Source of the DNA: an uncultured Alphaproteobacteria bacterium
Lineage (GTDB): Bacteria > Pseudomonadota > Alphaproteobacteria > Rickettsiales > UBA1997
NCBI GenBank assembly: GCA_903849835.1
Contig: CAINKA010000062.1
Span: 1 to 15,825 of the forward strand
Direction: 5' to 3'
Length of the DNA stretch: 15,825 nucleotides
The notes beneath the pieces are model-generated. The model had not been told where the DNA came from, searched no databases, and worked only from the letters and a program-made list of their open reading frames with translations. This document shows positions 7,578 through 14,347 of the stretch, one piece after another. Position 1 is the stretch's first letter; each line of letters begins with the position of its first letter. The translations under genes were made by a program, and so were the position numbers.

Positions 7578-9043
7578 GATTTTGGAATTAATTTTTCGAT
7601 TTCCTCGCGAACAACTTTTTCCACCAGCTCAGAAAGATTTTCATTACACCATTTTTCTAATTTCGGCTCGAGCAAATTCATCGCTATTTCGGAGAGCTCC
7701 GGATTTTTTGAAAATGTTGAAATTCCAGAAATTATATTTTTTGCATCAATCAATCTTTTAATCGAATCGCTGGTTTGGCGCGCTGTTGTTTCGTGAATTA
7801 TTTCTCCACGTCTCTCCATTTTGCTCACGGTTGGCGTGGCATAGTGAGACTCTTCTTGTGGCAATGGAGCTGATAGCCAATCTTCCGAAAGATTTTCCTC
7901 TTGCTCTTGAGTCTCGAGAGTTGGTGCAAAATTTTGTTGCGGCAATTCTTGATGAATCGGCTGATCAATTTCAAATTCTTCTTCAGACTGAGCTTGCTGA
8001 TTTGGAATAAATTTTTGCTCACTTACTCGAGAAATTTCTGGTCTTGCTCCCATAATTTCTCTTCCAAATTCCAAATCGATTTCATCTTGTGGAGAAATTT
8101 GTTTTTCTATTTTTTCATTCTCTCTTGCTAGAGCCGCCTCTTTTGCGCTCTCTTCTTCCAAATCACTCAGATCGATATCATCCAAATTATCTTCTTTTTC
8201 TGGTTCTTTTTTTACAGCTTTTGTTGCGGCTATTTCTGATTCTTTTTCCAACTCTTCGAGACTGATATCATCGAGAGGATCTTCTTCGGCAGTTTTCGGA
8301 GCGGCTATTTTTGCAGCAGATTCTGCGGGAATTTTCTCCAACTCTTCCAAGCTTAGCTCATCGAGCGGATCTTTTTCTTCAGCTGGTTTCGGAGTAATTT
8401 CTTCCGGCTCTAATTCCAAATCATCGAGATTTAATTCATCTTCAACTTCAGGTTTTTTTTGCGAAATTTCTGCGGTTTTTTCATCTTCGAGATCGAGAGC
8501 AGATAAATCCAAATCATCCTCTTGCTCTTGGGCGACAGGCGCTTTCGGCTCTTCTTCGAGATTGTCAATTTCTAATTCGTCGAGATTTAAATCATCCTCG
8601 GCTTTTTCTTCGAGAGGCTTTTCTTCATCTTCGGAAAGATCTACTGAGTCTTCGTAATCTTCGACATCTTCTTCGGAAAATCCTTCTTCAACCTTTGCTG
8701 TAACAGGCGCCGCAGGTTTTTTTACAAGCGCAGTTTCGTCATCCAAATCCAAATCATCGAGATTAAAATCTTCTAATTTTTTTTCAGTTTTTGCTGGAGT
8801 TGGAGCTGCAGATTTTTTTAGATCTTCAATTCCTAAATCATCTTCGAATTTTATTGCTGGCTTTGCTGCCACAATTTCTTCTTTTTTTTCTGCGATTGCT
8901 TCTGCTGCTTTTTTTGTTGGAGTGATGTATTGGAACTCTTCGCTAAGGTCTGCAATTTTATTTTCCGGCTTCGGCTTTTGATCGAGCTTGCCCATTTTTT
9001 TCTTGATAGTTTCTAAAATGGAAAGAGTATTTTTTTCTGCCAT
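7574..9043 (-). CDS. popZ: PopZ-like polar organising protein (DUF2497 C-terminus)
   Basis: PopZ is a self-assembling scaffold at the alphaproteobacterial cell pole that recruits chromosome-partition and cell-cycle proteins. The last 60 or so residues carry the diagnostic domain: IKRLIDAKNII (428-438), then LLEPKLEKWCNENLSELVEK (457-476) and VVREEIEKLIP (477-487). Residues 6-20 are a short predicted helix. Residues 60-400 are a very acidic, proline-containing, probably disordered linker with about seven repeats of the type DDLNLDELEI or DPLDDISLEELEK. At 489 residues it is far longer than the 177-aa Caulobacter protein, and the excess is all linker. The start at 9043 is supported by AAAGG 5 nt upstream. 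It converges with argD and diverges from cstA. The N-terminal helix differs from the classical PopZ one, so partner specificity may differ. Confidence 0.8.
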   Translation of the reverse strand: MAEKNTLSILETIKKKMGKLDQKPKPENKIADLSEEFQYITPTKKAAEAIAEKKEEIVAAKPAIKFEDDLGIEDLKKSAAPTPAKTEKKLEDFNLDDLDLDDETALVKKPAAPVTAKVEEGFSEEDVEDYEDSVDLSEDEEKPLEEKAEDDLNLDELEIDNLEEEPKAPVAQEQEDDLDLSALDLEDEKTAEISQKKPEVEDELNLDDLELEPEEITPKPAEEKDPLDELSLEELEKIPAESAAKIAAPKTAEEDPLDDISLEELEKESEIAATKAVKKEPEKEDNLDDIDLSDLEEESAKEAALARENEKIEKQISPQDEIDLEFGREIMGARPEISRVSEQKFIPNQQAQSEEEFEIDQPIHQELPQQNFAPTLETQEQEENLSEDWLSAPLPQEESHYATPTVSKMERRGEIIHETTARQTSDSIKRLIDAKNIISGISTFSKNPELSEIAMNLLEPKLEKWCNENLSELVEKVVREEIEKLIPKS

Positions 9044-9048
9044 GAAAA

Positions 9049-9053
9049 CCTTT
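9049..9053 (-). promoter_or_regulatory. Shine-Dalgarno of popZ
   Basis: AAAGG on the minus strand lies 5 nt before the popZ ATG. It is one of the few convincing ribosome binding sites in the window and fixes this start. Confidence 0.6.
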
Positions 9054-9150
9054 GAAAGGGTTGATTTTGCTGCTTCGGATGAAGTTTCTTTTTTAGGGTA
9101 AAAAGACCAAACTTATCTTTTTGATCAAAAGAAAAATTACAACAAGAACT

Positions 9151-11169
9151 ATGACTCACGAAAAAAGAAAAAATTTTTTGCACATTTCTTTTTGGATTTT
9201 AGTCGGACTAATCGGCGCCACATCTTTCGGTGGAATTGCGTTAATTCGCGGTGAAAAAATTTCTTCACTTTGGTTTTTAGCTGCATGCATTTGCACTCAA
9301 CTCATCGCTTATCGTTTTTACAGCGCGTGGATCTCCGCAAAAATTTTGCATCTCGATGGCAGAAAAAAAACTCCGGCAACAAAAATTAATGACGGGAAAG
9401 ATTTTGTTCCAACCAATCGCTGGATTGTTTTTGGACATCACTTCGCAGCCATTGCTGGCCCTGGTCCGCTAATTGGTCCAACTCTCGCAGCGCAGTTCGG
9501 CTATCTTCCCGGAACCTTGTGGATATTGATCGGATCGGTCTTTGCAGGAGCGGTGCAAGACATGATTATTCTTTGTGCTTCGATGCGACGTGATGGAAAA
9601 TCTTTGGGAAGAATGATCAAGGATGAAATCGGTGAAGTGGCTGGATATGCAGCAATGATCGGCACTCTGGCCATCATCATAATTTTAATTTCGGTTTTAG
9701 GATTAATTGTGGTGAAGGCTTTGATGCACAGCCCGTGGGGCTCTTGCACGGTTTTGATGACAATTCCAATCGCGATGCTAATCGGATGCTACCTCTACTA
9801 CCTACGCCCAAGCGGTGTCATCGAAGCTAGCGTGGTTGGATTAATTTTATTTTTGCTCGCAGTTTATGGCGGAAAAATTGTGCATTACGATGAAAATCTT
9901 GCTGCGATTTTTAATCGCGACGGAAAATTTTTAGCAATCGCGATCATCATTTACGGCTTTGCTGCAGCCACCCTTCCCGTCTGGCTATTGCTTGCTCCGC
10001 GTGATTATCTTTCGTCATTTTTAAAACTCGGAACAATTTTTTTACTCGCGATCGCGCTGCTAATTTTCCGTCCAGAAATTCAAATGCCGGCTTTGACGCA
10101 ATTCATCGACGGAAGTGGTCCGATTTTTTCCGGAAAAATTTTTCCATTTTTATTCATCACAATTGCCTGCGGTGCAATTTCAGGATTTCATTCTCTGGTT
10201 GCTTCAGGCACAACTCCAAAAATTATTTCCGACGAGCGTGACGTGCGTTTAATCGGCTATGGCAGCATGTTGCTCGAAGGCTGCGTTGCGATTATGGCGA
10301 TGATTGCCGCTTGCGTTTTGGATCCAGGAATTTTCTTCGCGATCAACTCGCCAACCGCGCCCGAATCTTTTCCTGTCGCCAAAGAAGTGATGGAAAATTT
10401 AGCAGCACAAATGGGCGAGAACACACTCTACGCTCGCACTGGCGGCGCACCATCTCTTGCAGTTGGAATGGCAAATATTTTTTCTTCCGCTTTCGGTTCA
10501 AACATGCTTTCGATCTGGTATCATTTCGCGATCATGTTCGAAGCGATTTTTATTTTGACGACGTTGGATGCGGGGACGAGGGTAGCGCGGTTTATGCTGG
10601 AGGATTTGCTGGGGCAAATCAGGCGTCAGGCATTAGGCGTCAGGCATGTAGGGGCTGGGCTTGTCCCTGCCCGCCTTGCAGCAAAAATGGCAATTACGAA
10701 AACCATTGTTACAAGTCTCGCCATCGTCGCTTCTTGGGGCTATTTCCTCTACATGGGCGTGATTGATCCTAGTGGGGGCATCAACATTCTTTGGCCGCTT
10801 TTTGGGATGTCGAATCAGATGTTGGCAGGCATTGCACTTACGCTGGCGACGGTTCTGATTTTAAAAAGTGAGCAGCGAAAATTTTTCTTCATCACTGCAA
10901 TTCCGCTAATTTTTTTACTCATCACCATCAGCTGGGCAGCGATTGAAAAAGTTTTTTCCGATGATGCGAGAATCGGATTTTTAGCAATGGCAAAAGCTTG
11001 GCAGCTTAAAATCGATGGAGGATTAATTTTGGGCGAAGAAAATATTTCCATCGCAAAAAAAATAATTTTTAACCAAAAACTGATCGGTTGCATCGCCTTG
11101 AGCTTCATGGCGATTTTGTGGATTGTGGTGATTGATGCGGTTAGAAATTTTCTTCAAAATAAAAAATAA
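9151..11169 (+). CDS. cstA: CstA family pyruvate/peptide transporter
   Basis: CstA proteins are inner-membrane carriers induced by carbon starvation; characterised members import pyruvate and have been linked to peptide uptake. The 672-residue product has many hydrophobic segments and the conserved block FGHHFAAIAGPGPLIGPTLA (94-113), followed by GSVFAGAVQD (128-137). Further family segments are SGFHSLVASGTTPK, LTTLDAGTRVARFMLEDLLG and GGINILWPLFGMSNQMLAGIAL. The ATG at 9151 is preferred; the frame also opens at TTG 9121, adding 10 basic residues. Residues 491-511 (RRQALGVRHVGAGLVPARLA then A) are encoded by a tandem repeat plus a palindromic repeat and replace an ordinary loop. The next gene starts 6 nt after the TAA, and the ybdD-like partner follows one gene later. 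Confidence 0.92.
   Translation: MTHEKRKNFLHISFWILVGLIGATSFGGIALIRGEKISSLWFLAACICTQLIAYRFYSAWISAKILHLDGRKKTPATKINDGKDFVPTNRWIVFGHHFAAIAGPGPLIGPTLAAQFGYLPGTLWILIGSVFAGAVQDMIILCASMRRDGKSLGRMIKDEIGEVAGYAAMIGTLAIIIILISVLGLIVVKALMHSPWGSCTVLMTIPIAMLIGCYLYYLRPSGVIEASVVGLILFLLAVYGGKIVHYDENLAAIFNRDGKFLAIAIIIYGFAAATLPVWLLLAPRDYLSSFLKLGTIFLLAIALLIFRPEIQMPALTQFIDGSGPIFSGKIFPFLFITIACGAISGFHSLVASGTTPKIISDERDVRLIGYGSMLLEGCVAIMAMIAACVLDPGIFFAINSPTAPESFPVAKEVMENLAAQMGENTLYARTGGAPSLAVGMANIFSSAFGSNMLSIWYHFAIMFEAIFILTTLDAGTRVARFMLEDLLGQIRRQALGVRHVGAGLVPARLAAKMAITKTIVTSLAIVASWGYFLYMGVIDPSGGINILWPLFGMSNQMLAGIALTLATVLILKSEQRKFFFITAIPLIFLLITISWAAIEKVFSDDARIGFLAMAKAWQLKIDGGLILGEENISIAKKIIFNQKLIGCIALSFMAILWIVVIDAVRNFLQNKK
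10621..10647 (+). repeat. Tandem AGGCGTCAGGCATT repeat inside cstA
   Basis: The 14-nt unit AGGCGTCAGGCATT is followed by a second copy of 13 nt. Each unit is itself two related heptads (AGGCGTC, AGGCATT). It is in frame and encodes RRQALGVRH of CstA. It abuts the palindromic element at 10648, so both probably arrived or expanded together. Confidence 0.85.
10648..10676. repeat. GTAGGGG single-hairpin repeat, copy C, in frame within cstA
   Basis: GTAGGGGCTGGGCTTGTCCC followed by TGCCCGCC matches the first module of the other copies, including the CTTGT loop. The mirrored second module is absent. It is read in the frame GTA GGG GCT, so the TAG that stops other genes is avoided, and it encodes VGAGLVPAR. 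Confidence 0.8.
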
Positions 11170-11175
11170 AAAACA

Positions 11176-12696
11176 ATGTCTCACCCAGCTTTTTCTGATT
11201 TTGATTTTGGATCCGTTCCGGATAAAAATGCGCATGATTTTTCTGTTAGCGTGCCAGGAATCAGTGTCGCTGAAACAATTGGAGAGAGGGACTCGCAGCA
11301 AGATACAATTTTCGTTGCAACAGTTAGAAACGAGGAAGCTCGCTTAAATCCAAAAACATTTTTCGAAAGAACGATCGCAGCAACTGTTGGTCGTCACAAA
11401 ACCTGCGTAAACGGCACCACGCTTTGCAGCGCAATAGTTACGCCTCCAAGTGAAGAAGATTTAAAAGTTGGAAAAATTTTCCCAAAAATTACCGTCGCAA
11501 ATCTCGGAGATTCTCGCGCTGCAATTGTTGCTAAGATGATAGATGGGCGTTACGTCTCGATTATTTTAACGGAAGATCATGATCTGGATGTTCCGCGAAT
11601 AAGAAGGCATGTCGAAGGTTCTGGGGGGAAAATTGGTCATCTTCCTGAAGATTTTACCAGAACACCGCGCGTTGTTTATCATTCGGCTGCTGGTGCTCAC
11701 CCAACCTTGAATATGGGAGCTGCAATAGGTGATCGTGGTGCTCTTGGAAAGAATAGAAAAAGTCATGTTTTGATGACGACTCCTGACATTTTTGAGTATG
11801 ATCTAAACACTTTTTCATTCGTCATTGTTGACGAAAGAGGCGTCAAAAAAGAAGTTTTGAAGAAAGATGAAATTCTAGAATTGGATTTAATAATTTCTTG
11901 TGATGGGCTTTACGACATAGCCGGCTCTAGAAAATTTGCTGCTGATTTTAAAGCCTACCAAACGGATCGTGGAATAGCATTTTGTCCGGACAAAGTTGGG
12001 GGAGCAGAAGGTTTGTCGGAAATAAAAAAAGCATTTGACAAGGAGTCTGCCGAAGAATTTTCTCTCGCAACAGCTTTGCAAGATTTTGCTACTTCGGAAG
12101 GATCGACGGACAACATTTCCGTTGCCTGCGTGAACCTCGTTTCTGCTGGCAAAAATCAAATTGCAGAATCAGTAATGGCAACTATTTGCGATGGGCATGG
12201 AGAGAAATCGGCTGGGGAAGTTGTTGGTGTGATATATTCAGATTCTTCCGGAGAAGAAGTTCCTGCATCAGTTGCATCGATGCTTTATCTCGCTGCAGAG
12301 GCCGAGCATATTGCTGGATTGGAAACGCCGCGAGGACATTTTCATGCTTTTCTTGCCGAAGCCGGAATTGAAATTCCAGTTTCTGATTACGTGGCGAAAA
12401 GAGAATTTGAGACCCCTCCCTTCGCAGATGCGGGGGTCGGTGGTGGCGGAAGTGGTGGCGGAGGAGGAGGTAAAGGTGCCGATAGTCCTCTGGTTGTGGA
12501 AAAAAGAGACAGATCGAAAAGATTTTTGGATGAAGAAGAAGCAAGAGATGTTGGATGTTTAGTGCCACCTTTGCCTCCAGCTCTAGGAGCAAGAGCTGCT
12601 GGATATTTAGTGCCACCTTTGCCTTCAGCTCCATCGTCATCTGCAGCGCCATTTGCTGTGGATACACTTGTTGCACAAGTAATTGAGCTTGGCTAA
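11176..12696 (+). CDS. PP2C-like protein phosphatase with rearranged motif order and low-complexity tail
   Basis: This is probably a metal-dependent serine/threonine phosphatase of the PPM family. The 506 residues contain the expected active-site elements: R38 and D43 in GERDSQQD, TTL near 81, NLGDSR (109-114), EDH (133-135) with GSGGKIG, GAAIGDRG (181-188), CDGLYD (242-247) and GSTDN (309-313). The DGHG metal motif, normally 20-odd residues after motif 1, is missing there and appears at 339-342 (ATICDGHGEKSAGEVVGVIY), after the last canonical motif. Residues 421-433 are a glycine linker, and the tail repeats LVPPLPPAL / LVPPLPSAP. There is no signal peptide or transmembrane segment. The gene lies 6 nt after cstA and 3 nt before the ybdD-like gene, so they are likely co-transcribed. 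Catalytic activity is inferred from motif retention. Substrate is unknown. Confidence 0.78.
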   Translation: MSHPAFSDFDFGSVPDKNAHDFSVSVPGISVAETIGERDSQQDTIFVATVRNEEARLNPKTFFERTIAATVGRHKTCVNGTTLCSAIVTPPSEEDLKVGKIFPKITVANLGDSRAAIVAKMIDGRYVSIILTEDHDLDVPRIRRHVEGSGGKIGHLPEDFTRTPRVVYHSAAGAHPTLNMGAAIGDRGALGKNRKSHVLMTTPDIFEYDLNTFSFVIVDERGVKKEVLKKDEILELDLIISCDGLYDIAGSRKFAADFKAYQTDRGIAFCPDKVGGAEGLSEIKKAFDKESAEEFSLATALQDFATSEGSTDNISVACVNLVSAGKNQIAESVMATICDGHGEKSAGEVVGVIYSDSSGEEVPASVASMLYLAAEAEHIAGLETPRGHFHAFLAEAGIEIPVSDYVAKREFETPPFADAGVGGGGSGGGGGGKGADSPLVVEKRDRSKRFLDEEEARDVGCLVPPLPPALGARAAGYLVPPLPSAPSSSAAPFAVDTLVAQVIELG

Positions 12697-12699
12697 ATC

Positions 12700-12879
12700 A
12701 TGAAAAAAATCCAAAATTTTTTCCTATTACTCCGCGACAATCTAACCGGTGATTTTGCTTACAAAAACTATCGCAACCATTTCGAAAAAAATCATCGAGG
12801 TGAAAAAATTTTAGATAAAAAAACTTTTTTGCGCGGGAGAGAAAAGGAAAAGTGGGAGAAAATCAATCGCTGCTGCTAA
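12700..12879 (+). CDS. ybdD: YbdD/YjiX family small protein, CstA partner
   Basis: A 59-residue protein (MKKIQNFFLLLRDNLTGDFA at the N-terminus) with the family layout: a short N-terminal helix, then YKNYRNHFEKNH, then KTFLRGREKEKW, ending in the typical basic RCC C-terminus. YbdD and YjiX proteins are normally encoded directly after CstA-type transporters and are thought to be needed for their activity. Here a phosphatase-like gene intervenes, but the gene is only 3 nt from that ORF and stays in the same operon. The ATG at 12700 is the only plausible start. The match rests on length, the C-terminal RCC, the conserved aromatic spacing and the cstA context. Confidence 0.85.
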   Translation: MKKIQNFFLLLRDNLTGDFAYKNYRNHFEKNHRGEKILDKKTFLRGREKEKWEKINRCC

Positions 12880-12909
12880 ACAAATTCCGTAACGAAATTT
12901 TAAAAAAAT

Positions 12910-13161
12910 ATGTCAAACCCCGGATTTAAACCAATTAACGCGGTGGATTCTGATTCAAAAGAAGTCGAGGAGATTGTTCGTCCAGAAGCAGTCCTTGCTT
13001 ATCCAGTAAGAGGAAGAGTCAGGTCTGATGCGGTCATAGAAGATTTGGTGGATGCAGGAGCGGCCATGCCAGCACCACCTCCGCTACCTCCTCCGACAAC
13101 AAGAGCGGTTGTAGCGTCTGCTGTGGTGCCAGTTCCAAAAATCGGGGCTACCGAGAAGTAG
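12910..13161 (+). CDS. Hypothetical proline-rich 83-aa protein
   Basis: No family is recognised. The first 40 residues are charged (NAVDSDSKEVEEIVRPEAV), and residues 54-76 are proline/valine-rich (PAPPPLPPPTTRAVVAS). The tail resembles in style the LVPPLP tail of the phosphatase-like protein two genes upstream, so it could be a duplicated or companion low-complexity tail. It starts 30 nt after the ybdD-like gene and probably shares its transcript. The stop TAG is the TAG of repeat copy D, so the original C-terminus may have been changed by repeat insertion. An opposite-strand frame is also open here, so coding status is moderate. Confidence 0.5.
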   Translation: MSNPGFKPINAVDSDSKEVEEIVRPEAVLAYPVRGRVRSDAVIEDLVDAGAAMPAPPPLPPPTTRAVVASAVVPVPKIGATEK

Positions 13162-13229
13162 GGGATGGGCTTGTCCCATCCCGCTCCCGCACTCGATCTG
13201 CCACGGGCGAGCACAAGGCCCGCCCCTAC
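13158..13229. repeat. GTAG...CTAC double-hairpin repeat, copy D
   Basis: This 72-nt element runs from GTAGGGG to CCCCTAC. The first hairpin pairs GGGATGGG with CCCATCCC around CTTGT. After a spacer of about 20 nt the second pairs GGGCG with CGCCC around an ACAAG loop. It supplies the stop codon of the 83-aa ORF and lies upstream of another large hairpin. It is the longest copy because of the spacer between modules. Confidence 0.85.
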
Positions 13230-13280
13230 GGATTGGACAGTTCAAACATTAACATCCATCTAAATCAAAAATACCGCCAA

Positions 13281-13355
13281 TGTCATGCTGAGCTTGTCGA
13301 AGCATGATTCTGAGCACTGTGCCTAGAATCATGCTTCGACAGGCTCAGCATGACA
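13281..13355. terminator. 31-bp-stem palindromic repeat between convergent genes
   Basis: The arms 13281-13311 (TGTCATGCTGAGCTTGTCGA and onward) and 13325-13355 pair over 31 positions with a single G-U pair, around a 13-nt loop that can itself pair GCAC with GTGC. This CATGCTGAG...CGAAGCATG palindrome is of a type seen dispersed in many bacterial genomes. It sits between the rightward 83-aa ORF and the leftward 311-aa ORF and could terminate either strand, though it lacks a U-tract. Repeat and terminator roles are both possible. Confidence 0.6.
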
Positions 13356-13411
13356 TTGAGATTTTTTGTGCCTTTGATTAATCGGTTTCTTGGATCAGTT
13401 TTGGTATAGGC

Positions 13412-14347
13412 TTAACGCCAAATATTTTTTACAAATTCTTGCAAAAGTTTTGCCACAGATAATGCTTTGCAAGAAGGGCTTGGCGCGCCAATCAAAGGCG
13501 TAGTTGGTGAGGAAGGCGCTGCTTCCATCTCGGGTTTAGGTGACGATGGTTTTTCTGCTTCCGTCGCAACTTTTTCTTCTTCTCTCGCCGGAGCCTTTCC
13601 TCCAAAAAAATTTGAAAAACCACGAACAATTTTAGAAAAAATATTATCAGTTTCTGATGCCGGTTTTTTATCGGGTTCACTTTCTTGACTACGCGCAGCA
13701 AGTTTATTCAAAATTGCAACTAAGCCATTCGGAGTTACGGAAGAAGAGACATGCTTGAGTTCGGGCGGGAATTCTTTTACAGCTTTTTTGATGTCATCGA
13801 TGTGCGTTTTTTTCCAAGTCTCAAGACTTTCTCCTTTGGCTGGAGCTGTCAAATTTCCATTGCAACTTTTTTCCACCAAAGCGTTCTGCAAATTCTGAAA
13901 AACAAATTGCGAGCAAAACATTTTTGCAGTAACCCTCGGATCCACGTGACTTCCGTAATAATATTTCGCCACCCTTTCTGCCACTGCATTTGCGCGAGAT
14001 GTTTCGCTGCTAAAAAAATCACTCGGAACTTTGTGGAAATTTTTGGTAACTTTGAATTCAACTTTTGTTTTTTGTAAATTTGTGATAAATCTTTTGCGCA
14101 AATCTTCATCTTTAATTTCGAATCTCTGAGCACCAGATTGGGTAAAAAAATCATTTTCCAAAGTAAATTCTGAATCAGTTTTTTCTCTCATCGTAACGTG
14201 ATAGGCCATATTGTTTTGTAGGGTTTGGGCCTGCACTGCCGCATGTTTGGGAAGGATCCAAGCGCGCCAACCAAGTTGTGGTGCGACGCAAATTGTTCCT
14301 TCTGCGGTTTTTGAATGCTCTTTCGTTACCGCTGTTACTATCGACAC
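13412..14347 (-). CDS. Hypothetical protein, possible permuted papain-like (YiiX/NlpC-P60 type) fold
   Basis: The 311-residue product is not assigned to a family with confidence. The segment KMFCSQFVFQNLQNAL (142-157), followed by SVTPNGLVAIL (203-213), resembles the C-terminal Cys block and TPxxL segment of permuted NlpC/P60-like cysteine hydrolases. In that reading Cys145 would be the nucleophile, and His50 in AYHVTMRE the earlier histidine. Residues 220-293 are a proline/serine/glutamate-rich, probably disordered linker, ending in a short helix (SVAKLLQEFVKNIW). No signal peptide is seen. The start is GTG at 14347 with GAAG just upstream, and an in-frame TAA lies five codons before it. Met47 is an alternative, but it leaves little sequence before His50. 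Divergent from the hydrolase gene; ends TAA. Confidence 0.6.
   Translation of the reverse strand: MSIVTAVTKEHSKTAEGTICVAPQLGWRAWILPKHAAVQAQTLQNNMAYHVTMREKTDSEFTLENDFFTQSGAQRFEIKDEDLRKRFITNLQKTKVEFKVTKNFHKVPSDFFSSETSRANAVAERVAKYYYGSHVDPRVTAKMFCSQFVFQNLQNALVEKSCNGNLTAPAKGESLETWKKTHIDDIKKAVKEFPPELKHVSSSVTPNGLVAILNKLAARSQESEPDKKPASETDNIFSKIVRGFSNFFGGKAPAREEEKVATEAEKPSSPKPEMEAAPSSPTTPLIGAPSPSCKALSVAKLLQEFVKNIWR

Noticed and set aside
9121..9150. TTG start for cstA
   Set aside because: The ATG at 9151 gives a normal CstA N-terminus; the extra 10 residues are basic and unsupported.
10311..10766. 151-codon alternative frame within cstA
   Set aside because: It is a shadow frame of the conserved transporter; it lacks a recognisable domain and a ribosome site.
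12182..12676. 164-codon open frame on the minus strand opposite the phosphatase-like gene
   Set aside because: It is antisense to the repeat- and glycine-rich end of a well-supported gene; its Leu/Gln/His-rich content is what the reverse frame of such sequence produces.
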